DNA of 64,000 bases from Anthoceros angustus (taxonomy: Eukaryota > Streptophyta > Anthocerotopsida > Anthocerotales > Anthocerotaceae): positions 496,001-560,000 of the forward strand of contig MU008157.1 in the NCBI GenBank assembly GCA_010909165.1, read 5' to 3'. Positions 41,672 through 52,140 of the stretch are shown here, one piece after another. Below the pieces are notes generated by a model. The model was not told the DNA's origin. It made no database searches and saw only the letters and a program-made list of their open reading frames with translations. Made by a program: the position numbers and the translations under genes. Numbering within the stretch: position 1 is the first letter of the stretch; the number at the start of each line of letters is the position of its first letter.

Positions 41672-42432
41672 GTTACCACTTGAGGTGGCCTCTCAGGAGC
41701 ATAGTGGAGACCAGGTGGGTGTTTCACTATCACGAGTCACCAGACGCAGCTTCAACAAAACCTGTGAATTCGCAGAATTGGGACTCCCCTTTTCTAGAAT
41801 CTCCCCATTTATTACGATCTCAAATGGTGAGATGGGCTAATGCACTTCGGTGCAGGCAGGAGAATTCACTTCCCCGTGCGATCTTCCCCATGCGACATCG
41901 TTCGGGCTTTAGGGGTTTGGGTTTTGGTCGGTCGACGCCCTAACCATAAAATCCAACAGGAACCAGTACTATGACACACGGATACAGGGAACAGAGAAAG
42001 CTTCCGCTGATACGGGCTGCCTGCCGAGTCGCATAGGCAGGCATTGTTTCTACCAAAGGAATTACGTAACATATTTATCTTGAACGTTAGAACAATAAAG
42101 ACATCCAGCAACCAGGAGGCTAGAACTTGCTAGATTCACATGGCACAGTCCATTCCTCACATAATGAAGTAATTGATCATCAATGAGGCTCCCACAATTT
42201 GCATACATCTCTGTTCTAGTAGCAGCAGGTTGTGTTTGGCACAAGGTGTGCCGCTCAGTAACGCAGACGAGCTCTCGGGACAGGACTCAAGATGCCTCCA
42301 AATCCAGGGACGCGGAACAAAGCCTTGGAATGGCTCCATTCCTCCACTGACCATGGATATTGTAAAGTGTGGCCATCACGTATAGGCTGGCAGCTCATTT
42401 TTCGTCTCGCCATGCCAGCTACCGCTTTCAGC
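41672..42432 (-). other. Intergenic between Clp and PanC, with duplicated PPR2 upstream segment
   Basis: No gene. Bases 41840-42030 are a diverged copy of 43930-44150, the region just before and at the start of PPR2: ATTCACTT...GATCT, GGTTTGGGTTTTGGTCG, ATGCCCTAA-like and CACACGGAT, CAGGGAACAGAGA...GCTTC...CTGCCGAGT...GC. The copied part includes the beginning of the PPR2 open frame. Confidence 0.7.
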
Positions 42433-43878
42433 TCACCCCAGCGTACAGTGGACGAATGGGCTGACCTCGATATTGTCCAGCAGCCGTACGCTGCCGAACC
42501 AGGCTGCCACAGCAAGCACCACTGGTGAATTCACCACTCGCACCGTTTGCAGTGTTTCCTGTTCCACAACCTGTCTCACGAAATGGAGGTCAAATGAAGG
42601 AAAGGAAACGTACTTGCCTCCAAACGCAATGAAGCAGAAAGTTGGGCAGCAGAGCATCATGAACTTACCTCCACGTAGTCAACTTTGCCGTCGGCTACGC
42701 TGATGGCATGTCTTATCAGTCGTGTCAGGACCTCGGGCTCGGATTCCCCAGCCTCAACAAGCTTTGCACACTCCTGCAACGACCTGCTGATTGACAGAGC
42801 CTGCAAGTTATGAACAGGTCAGACAAGAGGGGCATACGACAACATGTAAAAGGGTTCAATGAGCCATACCCGCTGCCTTTCTGCCGGTGACAATCGTACG
42901 TTGCGGGAGCTCATAGCCAAACCGTCTGCTTCTCGGACCAATGGGCAACCAATAACCTCCACGTCAAAATCCAGATCCCTCACCTGCTACATACATCACT
43001 TTGTCAGCCCCGGTATGGGAAACTTCAGCCAGTATGCAGTTGAGGTGAACGTACCATTCTCTTGATGACACACCACTGCTGATAGTCTTTCTTCCCAAAT
43101 AGGGCATGATCAGGCTCCACAATGTTGAACAGCTTGGCTACGATGGTTGCCACTCCTCTGAGAAAGACTGGTCTGCTGACTCCGCACAGTGGTCTCTCAA
43201 GCTTCTCCACCCTGATCCAAGTCTCATGTCCAGACTCACCATCTTCCTCGAGGCAGGATACCGGAGTGACAGAAACTCCTCTCTGAACCTGTTTTCTCCC
43301 CTCTTCTCTATCGCCGGAATCAGGTCCCCCATCAGTTTGCCCTCCAGGCGTACTTGGACTAGTCCCAGTCACACCTTCATTGGTCGATTTCTTCGATTCA
43401 GCTCGGACATACAGATCATACGGATTGAACACCGCTTCCACATTCAATGGCTGGAAGATTCAAAAAAGTGCACGAATAAACAACCGAGGAAGCCAGACAC
43501 CTTACGCAGACAGGCAAACCAGGCATCCATGAGATGGACTGAACGTGGCAAGGACTAAGGCATTGGGCTGTAAGATCACCTGAGCAGGACCTTTAATCTT
43601 TTGATGTCTCCTTCCAGATCTTTGGGATACGAAGCTAAGTCTTCGCCCGGAGCAAACTGGCTTGGATTCACGTACACAGAAACCACCACGACATCCGCGC
43701 GCTGCCTGGCCTCCCTCACAAGAGAAAGATGACCTTCATGCAGAAATCCCATAGTAGGCACCAATGCCACGGTCTTGCCTGCCGCTTTCTGCTTCCGCGA
43801 CCACTCTCTCATCAGCTTCTTATCCCTGATTATTTCCATGCCTCCGCTCTCCCTTCCGCTGCTGGAGTCCAGCTTCAA
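42433..43878 (-). CDS. PANC: Pantothenate synthetase (PanC), 5 exons
   Basis: Joins pantoate and beta-alanine with ATP to make pantothenate (vitamin B5), cytosolic in plants. Exons 43878-43591, 43450-43055, 42983-42870, 42800-42669 and 42570-42433 give 355 residues. Visible motifs: [15 protein letters not shown] (ATP-binding HxGH), [20 protein letters not shown], then [20 protein letters not shown] and FGKKDYQQW, then [10 protein letters not shown] (KMSKS-like loop) and [13 protein letters not shown] near the end. Between YDLYV and [11 protein letters not shown] is a linker of about 60 residues, Gly/Ser/Asp-rich, longer than the loop in Arabidopsis. Exon 1 uses a GTCCTG donor at 43590; the more obvious GTGATC donor at 43579 would break the frame. 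The Met at 43839 is an alternative start. Confidence 0.9.
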
Positions 43879-44110
43879 TGAAGCTGTGAATTGTACAAGA
43901 TTGCCACTCCCCTCGTCTTGAATTGTTCATCAGTGTAACAATCTCAATTGGTGAAGCTAATGCCCTTCCCTGCAGCAGACAGAGGCATTCACTTTCTCAT
44001 TTGGATCTCCTTCGGGGTATGGGGGTTTGGGTTTGGGTCGAACGATGCCCTAATCACGGAATCAAGCAGGGACAAAACGATGGCACACGGATGATGACAG
44101 GGATCAGAGC
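43879..44110. promoter_or_regulatory. Divergent promoter region PanC / PPR2
   Basis: 232 bp lie between the two start codons. It contains GGGGGTTTGGGTTTGGG (about 44020-44036) and a GATGCCCTAATC word. A diverged copy of this region lies at 41840-42030. Confidence 0.5.
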
Positions 44111-47100
44111 ATGCTTCTGCCGATCAGGGCTGCCTGTCGAGTGGCATTTCACTCATTCAGGGCGGGAGCTCATCCAAACGAGTGTCTGGCAAGTGAGGGG
44201 TTGCACCAGGAAATTGTGTGCCGGCAGTTTTTTTGGGACTATATGCTTGGGTCGGGTAGCAGGCAACAGCATACGAAATGCTCTGACTTCCGGCATGGGA
44301 AGTCCCAGGAAGTTCGCTTGTTAAACAAGTCCTACATTCCAGGTTGGGTGGATGAGGAGGTGGCTGCTCAGGATGTGCAGATGGGTCGTGGAGCCCCTAC
44401 ATCCAGGCCTGCAAAATACCCAAGGGACGCAACGCCTGAAACCGTAAGCATACTATGTGAGCAGGGGCAGCTCAGTGAGGCTGTCGAGGCTCTGGGAGTG
44501 CTGGTGCAGACAGGATGTTGTGTTCCTGATGTTTTTTATACTGTCCTGAAAAAATGTGTGGTCCAGAGAGATCTGGTTCTGGGCCGGCGGGTCCATGCCC
44601 TCATCGTGAAAGGAGGTTATGAGTCGGACACATTCTTGTGCAACCACATCTTGCGGATGTATGCTTCTCATGGCAGGTTGCAGGACGCGATGGATGTGTT
44701 TGCAATGGTGGCCACACCCGATGCCTTCACGTGGTCTGCCATAATTTCTGCGCTTATTAAACACGGGCAAGATAAGTGGGCCATACAACTGTATCATCAG
44801 ATGCAGAGGACTGGTGTGAAACCAGATGGCTATGTCTTTGTAGCAGCCCTCCAGGCTTGTGCAAGGAGAGGAGACTTGAAAACTGGGCAGCAGGTGCATG
44901 GACATGTATTGTGCTGTGGGCTTGAGCATGATGTGTTTGTTTCCAATTCCTTGGTGGACATGTATGCAAAGTGTGGTAGCTTGGAAGACGCTCAAAGAGT
45001 GTTTGACGGACTTGCCCAGAAGGATGTGGTGACGTGGAATACCATGATAGCGGGATATTCCCAGCAAGGCATGGGGCAGGAAGCTCTGCGTCTTTACAGT
45101 GTTATGGTAGCGGAAAGCATTGCTGTACCCGATTCTGTGACATACGTGAGCCTCTTGCAGGCGTGTGCAAGTCTGGGTACCCTGTCTCTGGAGGAGGGGA
45201 GGCACCTTCATGCGCGAATAAGAGAGTTGGGACTTCACGGTCATGTGTTCGTGGCCAACAGCCTGATCAACATGTATGCAAAGTGTGGCAGCCTGACCGA
45301 CGCGCAAAGAGTCTTTGACCAACTAGGTCAGAAAGATGTAGTGACGTGGACAGCTCTCATAGCGGGGTATGCCAACCAGGGCAGTGGTCAGGAAGCCCTC
45401 CATCTCTACAGAGCTATGCAAAATGAAGGTATTGCAGTACCGAATTCGGTTACTTTTATGACTCTCCTGCAGGCATGTGGAAGTGTAGGCACCTTGGCTT
45501 TGGAGCAGGGGAAACAGCTTCACGCACAGATTGAAAACCAAGGACTTCAATCTGATGTGTTTGTAGCTAACAGTTTGGTAGACATGTATGCAAAGTGTGG
45601 CAGCTTGGAAGATGCTCAAAGAGTCTTCGATGGACTTGGTCAAAAAGATGTGGTAATGTGGACGGCTCTGATAGCTGGGTATTCTGAGCAGGGTATGGGC
45701 AAGGAAGCCCTTCATCTCTACTGGGCTATGCAGGAAGAAGGCATTGCTGTACCGAATGCTGTGACATTCTTGTCTCTCCTGCAGGCATGTGCCTGTGTGG
45801 GTACCCTGGCTTTGGACATGGGGAAACAACTTCATGCACAGATCATAGAGCGAGGGCTTCAGGTTGATGTTGTTGTAGGTTGTAGCCTGGTGAACATGTA
45901 CGCAAAGTGTGGCAGCCTAGAGGATGCTCAACTCGTCTTTGATGGACTTGGTCAAAAAAATGTGGTCACATGGACGACTCTGATAGCAGGATATGCAAAC
46001 AGTGGCGCCTTGGAAAATGCTCAAAGAATTTTTGAGAGGCTTTCAGAGAAAGATGTCGTGATGTGGAATGCCATGATTGCAGGATATTCTCAGCAGGGTA
46101 TGGGGCAGGAAGCCCTTCGTCTTTACAGCTCTATGCAAGAAGAAGGCATGGTTGCACCCAATTCTGCAACATTTGTGTGTCTCCTGCAGGCCTGTGCAAG
46201 TGTGGGCACCTTTGCTTTGGAGAAGGGGAAGCAGTTGCATGCAGAAATAAGAGAGCAAGGACATCAAGCTGATGTGCTTGTAGCCAACAGTTTGGTAAAC
46301 ATGTATGCAAAATGTGGCAGCTTGGAAGATGCTCAGAGGGTGTTTGATGGACTTGGTCAGAAAGGTATGGTGACATGGACTGCCATGATAGCAGGATATT
46401 CCCACCACGGCATGGGGCAGGAAGCGCTTCGTCTCTACAGTGCCATGCAAGAAGAAGGTATTACTGCACCCGATTCTGTGATGTTTGTGTGCCTCCTGCA
46501 GGCATGTGCACGAGTGGGCACAATGGCTTTGGATGAGGGGAAGGAGCTCCATGCACAAATTCAAAAGCAAGGGCTTCTATCTGATGTTCTGGTTGCAAAC
46601 AGTTTGTTGAACATGTATTCAAAGTGTGGCAGCCTAGATGATGCTCAGGGTGTATTTGATGGACTTAGTCACAAAAATATGGTGACGTGGAGTGTCATGA
46701 TAGCAGGATATTCCCAGCAGGGAATGGGCCAGGAAGCCCTTCGTCTTTACAGGGCTATGCAAGAAGGAGGCATTGTTTTACTGGATTCTGTGACATTGGC
46801 GTGCCTACTGCAGGCATGTGCAAATCTTGCAGCTTTGCATCTGGGAAGGCAGCTACATGCACTTATTGTGAAGCAAGGGCTTCAAGCTGATGCCCTTGTA
46901 GCTGGCAGTTTGATAAACATGTATGGAAAGTGTGGGAGCATGGCTGATGCCCAGCAAGTTTTTGAGGCATTACCTGCGAGAGATGTTGTTGCCTGGAATG
47001 CGCTGATTGCAGGCTACACTCGTCAAGGGGATACAGAAGTGGTCTTTGACTTGTTTCGCAGAATGAAGGAGGATTGCATACAGCCAGCCGGGATCACATT

Positions 47101-47692
47101 CCTTAGTGTAATGACAGTATGCAGTCATGCAGGTTTAGTGGACAAGGGTCAAGAGTACTTCGAGGCTATGAGCAGAGACCATGGCATCACTCCCACAGTG
47201 GAGCACTACACATGCATGGTAGATCTCTTGGGGCGTGCAGGCCAACTGGACGATGCACTGGCCCTGGTAAGGAAAATGCCTGTACTGCCTACTGCTGCGG
47301 TTTGGCACACTCTATTGGCTGCTTGTCAAAAGTGGAGCAACTTGGAGGTAGGACGCCATGCTTTTGATGGAGCAGTGAAATTAGACAAGAGCGATGCTGC
47401 GGCGTATGTGTTGATGTCCAACATATACACTGGTGCCGACATGTGGGAGCAGGCACAGGAGATGCACGCTAGGAGAATAGAGCTTGGGGTATGGAAGCAG
47501 CCAGGACAGAGCTGGTGGACGGACATGGCCGGGCTCGTGCATAAATTTTCTGTTGGAGATAGGAAACATCCCGAGAGTGAAGGTATATATGCAAGGCTCA
47601 AACATTTGCTCTCTAAAATAAACAAAGAACGGTATGTGTCACATCACTTCAGATACACCGGAGGCCTTCCACAAGCAGGGCTGGTTAGCTAA
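44111..47692 (+). CDS. PLS-class PPR protein ending in an E/E+ domain (PPR2)
   Basis: A 1193-residue intronless relative of PPR1. The first 22 residues (MLLPIRAACRVAFHSFRAG) are basic and acid-free, suitable as an organelle presequence. Eight L-S-P triplets follow, each with MYAKCGSLEDAQRVFDGLGQ (S), KDVVTWTALIAGYSQQGMGQ (P) and VTFVCLLQACAS (L). Within the series, about residues 612-645, there is one extra short unit (AGYANSGALENAQRIFERLS) that breaks the triplet order. The C-terminus has AAAYVLMSNIYTGADMWEQA, PGQSWWTDMAG and FSVGDRKHPESEGIYARL, then stops without a DYW domain. PPR1 and PPR2 share the N-terminal block (LSEAVEALGVLVQT, LGRRVHAL, NHILRMYASHG) and are paralogues. Probably an organelle RNA-editing or stability factor; target unknown. 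Confidence 0.92.
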   Translation: MLLPIRAACRVAFHSFRAGAHPNECLASEGLHQEIVCRQFFWDYMLGSGSRQQHTKCSDFRHGKSQEVRLLNKSYIPGWVDEEVAAQDVQMGRGAPTSRPAKYPRDATPETVSILCEQGQLSEAVEALGVLVQTGCCVPDVFYTVLKKCVVQRDLVLGRRVHALIVKGGYESDTFLCNHILRMYASHGRLQDAMDVFAMVATPDAFTWSAIISALIKHGQDKWAIQLYHQMQRTGVKPDGYVFVAALQACARRGDLKTGQQVHGHVLCCGLEHDVFVSNSLVDMYAKCGSLEDAQRVFDGLAQKDVVTWNTMIAGYSQQGMGQEALRLYSVMVAESIAVPDSVTYVSLLQACASLGTLSLEEGRHLHARIRELGLHGHVFVANSLINMYAKCGSLTDAQRVFDQLGQKDVVTWTALIAGYANQGSGQEALHLYRAMQNEGIAVPNSVTFMTLLQACGSVGTLALEQGKQLHAQIENQGLQSDVFVANSLVDMYAKCGSLEDAQRVFDGLGQKDVVMWTALIAGYSEQGMGKEALHLYWAMQEEGIAVPNAVTFLSLLQACACVGTLALDMGKQLHAQIIERGLQVDVVVGCSLVNMYAKCGSLEDAQLVFDGLGQKNVVTWTTLIAGYANSGALENAQRIFERLSEKDVVMWNAMIAGYSQQGMGQEALRLYSSMQEEGMVAPNSATFVCLLQACASVGTFALEKGKQLHAEIREQGHQADVLVANSLVNMYAKCGSLEDAQRVFDGLGQKGMVTWTAMIAGYSHHGMGQEALRLYSAMQEEGITAPDSVMFVCLLQACARVGTMALDEGKELHAQIQKQGLLSDVLVANSLLNMYSKCGSLDDAQGVFDGLSHKNMVTWSVMIAGYSQQGMGQEALRLYRAMQEGGIVLLDSVTLACLLQACANLAALHLGRQLHALIVKQGLQADALVAGSLINMYGKCGSMADAQQVFEALPARDVVAWNALIAGYTRQGDTEVVFDLFRRMKEDCIQPAGITFLSVMTVCSHAGLVDKGQEYFEAMSRDHGITPTVEHYTCMVDLLGRAGQLDDALALVRKMPVLPTAAVWHTLLAACQKWSNLEVGRHAFDGAVKLDKSDAAAYVLMSNIYTGADMWEQAQEMHARRIELGVWKQPGQSWWTDMAGLVHKFSVGDRKHPESEGIYARLKHLLSKINKERYVSHHFRYTGGLPQAGLVS

Positions 47693-48494
47693 CGGGCGGT
47701 GAAAATTGTCCATTTGCTTTCAAGAAACCTAGGCTGATCTCACACAAGAAATGTCCCTTGACAATGTCAAGCTGCTAACACCCTTAATCTACATTTATCA
47801 GCTGTAAATATATCTAACACAGTTTATAGAAGCCTAAAGTAGGTACAAGTCTTACAATCAGACTTTCGGCCTGAAAAAATGAAAATCTATCTATTCCTTG
47901 AAATATATACAACCAAACTTGTTACAAAGTATGCATTATTGGATGGGCGAATTGAAGCATATCATGTTCTCTTCCTAGATAACCTTGTGATCTTTTGCAC
48001 TTCAAGATATCCAACATATCCAACTTCTCCACTTCAAGGTATCCAACTTTTCCACGTCAAGGTATCCAACTTCTCCACGGCAAGATATCCAACTTCTCCA
48101 AGTCAAGATATCCAACTTCTCCACGTAGGGAATGGGAAGAAGATATGCCCAAGTTCTCCTCGTCGTGGATCCGGCAGAGACGGAGGGGCAGCTGAAAAGG
48201 AAAGAGAAATTGGTTGAGCCTACACGGGAAGTTGGACTGTTAAATTGACGTGGGTGCTCATGTAGCCATTCCCGCGTTCAAATCTCTCAGGTTGTCCTTA
48301 TATTTTCCTAATATCACCGTCTGGCGCACGAGGAAGTCGATCAACTTGCCACATGAGATTGGGCCAAAGCGCGTACTAATACACAATGGGGCCCCATCGG
48401 TTTGAGGAGAAAGCGTGATTCCTCCTTCAACATAATCCAACTCCTGGGCTCCGGCTGGGTGATGCTAGTATCGTGTAGGATTTAATTCACCGAT
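47693..48494. other. Intergenic with a 24-bp repeat
   Basis: Between 47999 and 48125 about five units of 24 bp with TATCCAACTTCTCCACNTCA repeat. No gene. Bases 48230-48490 are ordinary flank up to the LTR border. Confidence 0.7.
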
Positions 48495-48940
48495 TGTGGG
48501 AGGAAAACCCCGGGGCTTCCGAGATTCACCCTCTAGTGGCCACACTTATCCCACTGTCGCTAAGTACAATAGGTTTTGTCCCATGAGACTCTTGTTTGTC
48601 GTCACCGATCCAAGGCACAAACCACACACCTCTTCACACCCCAAGCTCCCTCACACAACCGGAGCAACCTCAACTCACTCCACGCATAAAGAACCACGCC
48701 TCACCGTGTTGCTCGTCAATCACCGCTCGGACTCCTACACCCCACTATAGGTCCACACACACGTAGGTCAAGACACAGGGACCCCCACGCTGCAACGCGA
48801 CTTCACCACCCGTGATCTTCCACTATTCCTTTCCCATTGCCTTCCCACAATTGGCACATCCTCAACCACCAACTCGGCGGCGCGCGCTCCCCGCTCTCGA
48901 ATCGCCGCCTCGGACCTACAACCAACAACAAACAATTGTA

Positions 48941-49795
48941 GGGCCTACCCCTCCTACCACTTGTAGGAGAGTTGTAGAGATCCAAAGGTAATCTGGGCCA
49001 AAGACACCCTCATTCCTACGTGGGAGGAGACACTATCCCAACGCACCTGGGCGATCCTACCACCGTAGGGTCGCACGGCAAAGCATAGGTTACCTCGCCC
49101 TAGTTCAAGGCCTCCAACTTGTGCCGGCGCCCAACTACAACTTGGTGCGCCCACAAAACTCCACACCGGCAGCAGCCACGATACCTCCGCACGCCCGCCG
49201 ATCTCCGCCTCCGGACCTACAACGACATCCCATACGGGAGGTCCCACCCTACGGTGTAGGTCCATCGCCTCGCACATAGGGACCCCTCCCTTAGGCTCGA
49301 CTTCTCCACCCGTGATTTTGAGACCTTAGCCCAGCTTCCGGTCTCGGTTTGGTGCATTTGGGACCCCTCCTACCACTTGTAGGAGAGTTGTAGGAGATCC
49401 GATTGCCTTTGGTGGGCGGCCACCCTCATTCCTACGTGGGAGGAGACACCCTATCCCAACGCACGGGGCGCATCCTACCACCGGTAGGTCGCTGGCGGGC
49501 AACATAGGTTACCTCGCCCTAGTTCAAGGCCTCTCCAACTTCCGGGCCCGCGCTCCAACTACAACTTGGTGCGCCCACAAAACTCCTGCGGCAGCCCCGA
49601 CACCTCCGCCTTTCCGTCGGATCTCGCTCCTGGACCTACGACATCCTATCAGGTCCCACCCCTGGCCAGTAGGTCCATCGCCTCGCACATAGGGACCCCC
49701 TAGCCGTGACTTCTCCACCCGTGATTTTGAGACCTTAGCCCAGCTTCCGGTCTCGGTTTGGTGCATTTGGGACCCCTCCCTTAGGCTCGACTTGG
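48941..49795. repeat. Tandem module A inside the LTR
   Basis: Bases 48941-49368 are repeated at 49369-49795 (TACCACTTGTAGGAGAGTTG to GGTGCATTTGGGACCCCTCC). A third copy is in the other LTR at 61275-61700. Conserved words are base-perfect (GTGATTTTGAGACCTTAGCC; CAACTTGGTGCGCCCACAAA) while short GC-rich stretches between them vary. Confidence 0.9.
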
Positions 49796-49978
49796 GCCTT
49801 CTTCTTACTTCTAATCTCTACCTACTCCTCTACTCAACATTCAGCTCCACATTCCCTCAACACTCACCTCAACTCAACTCCTCATCCTCCTAATCTAACC
49901 TTACTTCAAGCTCACGGCCCTAGCTCGCCTTACTGACAACCGCCTGGGTCCGCCTAAGCCAACAAGTTCTTCCTCATG

Positions 49979-52140
49979 TTGCTATGAGTTTGCACTGACA
50001 ATGAGAACCTCCAGGAGTCTTTCCCGAGTCTACCCTCAAGCCGAGAGTTCCTTGGGCATCGCCACACACCCAAAGCAAAGCAATTTCAAAGAACCATTCA
50101 CAAGGGAGCAACTGCAGAGGCGCCTGCAAGAGCGAGCCTCCGCCAAGCACTCACCACCGCAAACTCCTCTCTACCAGACACTGCGTTAGCTTGCAGCCGG
50201 CATGAAATTCCTTCACAAGGAGCAAAGGACTCGCGAGTTTGGGAGCGCAAGACGCGATAATTTTACTTCACAAGCTCCCTCCTTTTATAGGGAGGACCTC
50301 ACATACAACCTCCCCCTGGCGCGCCTTCCTGACGCTGCCTCACTCCTTATTTTAGTGTATCCTACTGTCAGACTTTAAGTTCTGACATTGAAGCATCTTT
50401 GGTAAAATTCTATTCTAGCAACCTCACCTACGTGAGCCTTAATGGCTCCTGTCAACATTCCTATCTAGCTAGTCAACACACCCCTACTGGGTTGACAAGC
50501 ATTTATGCCTGTCCTCCTCTAAAGAAAGTCTCCCCCCAAGCAATGAGCCCACACTCCAAGCTACCACCAACCCCTTCAATTACCTCCCTCGCGCCCATCG
50601 CCGCACGTGATCCCATGGATGTAGGGCCACCACCTCCTACGGACGTGGGGTCAACTTCTTATGGCCGCCCGCCTCCACGCCTCCACCGCAAGAAGGTCTC
50701 CCGTGAGCGGATCTTGCTCCATGCCTTCCTCTTCCTCCTCCGAGTCATCCTCTCGGCCTTCCTCTTCCTCCTCCGAGTCATCCTCTCGGCATCTCTATCA
50801 TTCCTCCGAGTCATCCTCACCAATGTCACCAAGTGCCTAGCCTTCACTGCGGAAGCATCAAGTTCCTCTTCTCCGGCTCCCTAGCAACCAACTTGCCTTC
50901 TTAGGTGCAAGCGCTTTCACCATCTTGCACCTTCAAAATAATCGCACAAACAAGACAAGCTTGGGCACAATGCTCGCTTTCCACCTAGTTGTCACCTCGT
51001 ATGCACAATTGCAAGCTTTCTTCACTCGCCACACAAAATCCACAAAGAGAGCAACTTCAGCCCTTTTCCACTTACTTCCTCTTCACTCCACGGTCCCACC
51101 TAGCTCAAACTTGATGGCCTCACAAAGATACTCCTTATGCGCCCAAATCCCTCACTTGCAAGGTCCTAGGCACAAAAACAGCCCGCCTCTTCCTTGGGCA
51201 GTTGCTATGAGTTTGCGACAATGAGAACCTCCAGGAGTCTTTCCAGTCTACCCTCAAGCCGAGAGTTCCTTGGGCATCGCCACACACCCAAGCAAAGCAA
51301 TTTCACAAAGAACCATTCACAAGGAGCAACTGCAGGCGCGCAGGAGCGAGCCCTCCGCCAAGCACCACCACCGCAAACTCCTCTCTACCAACACGTTAGC
51401 TTGCGGCACGAAATTCCTTCACAAGGAGCAAAGGACTCATGAGTTTGGGAGCGCAAGACGCGATAATTTTACTTCACAAGCTCCTTTTATAGGGAGGTCC
51501 TCACATACCTCCGGCGCCTCCCGCCGCCTCACTCCTTATTTTAGTGTATCCTCACGACTTTAAGTTCGACATCCAAGCATCTTGGTAAAATTCTATTCTA
51601 GCAACTTCACCTATGTGAGCCTTAATGGCTCGCCAACATTCCTATCTAGCTAGTCAACACACACGGGTTGACAAGCATTATGCCTCCTCCTCTAAAGAAA
51701 GTCTCCCCAAGCAATGAGCCCACACCCAAGCTACCACCAACCCTTCAATTACCTCTGAGCCGCACCGCCGGTGATCCTACGGATGTAGGGCCACCCTCTA
51801 CACCTCCTACGGACTGAGAGGGTCAACTTCTTATGGCCGCCCGCCTCCACGCCTCCACTGCAAGAAGGTCTCCCGTGAGCGGATCTTGCTCCATGCCTTC
51901 CTCTTCCTCCTCCGAGTCATCCTCCACCTCCGGATCATATCCTGCATCCCTATGTTCCTGTCCTCCTCTAAAGAAAGTCTCCCCAAGCAATGAGCCCACA
52001 CCCATATGTCCTCCCTCTCGAATGTCACGCCTGCCGGGAAGCAATTAAATTCGCATTCCTCTTCTCCGGCTCCTAGCAACCAACTTGCCCTTCTTAGGTG
52101 CAAGCGCTTTCACCATCTTGTACCTTCAAAATAATCGCAC
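49979..52140. repeat. Direct repeat module B inside the LTR
   Basis: The block starting GTTGCTATGAGTTTGC at 49979 recurs at 51201. Both run through GAGAGTTCCTTGGGCATCGC, GGAGCAAAGGACTC, AAGTCTCCCC(A)AGCAATGAG and GTGAGCGGATCTTGCTCCAT up to TCACCATCTTG. Each copy is about 950 bp. Confidence 0.9.

Noticed and set aside
44010-44040. Telomere-like GGGTTTGGGTTTGGG near PPR2
   Set aside because: Only two or three imperfect units; common in plant promoters and not evidence of a telomeric insertion.
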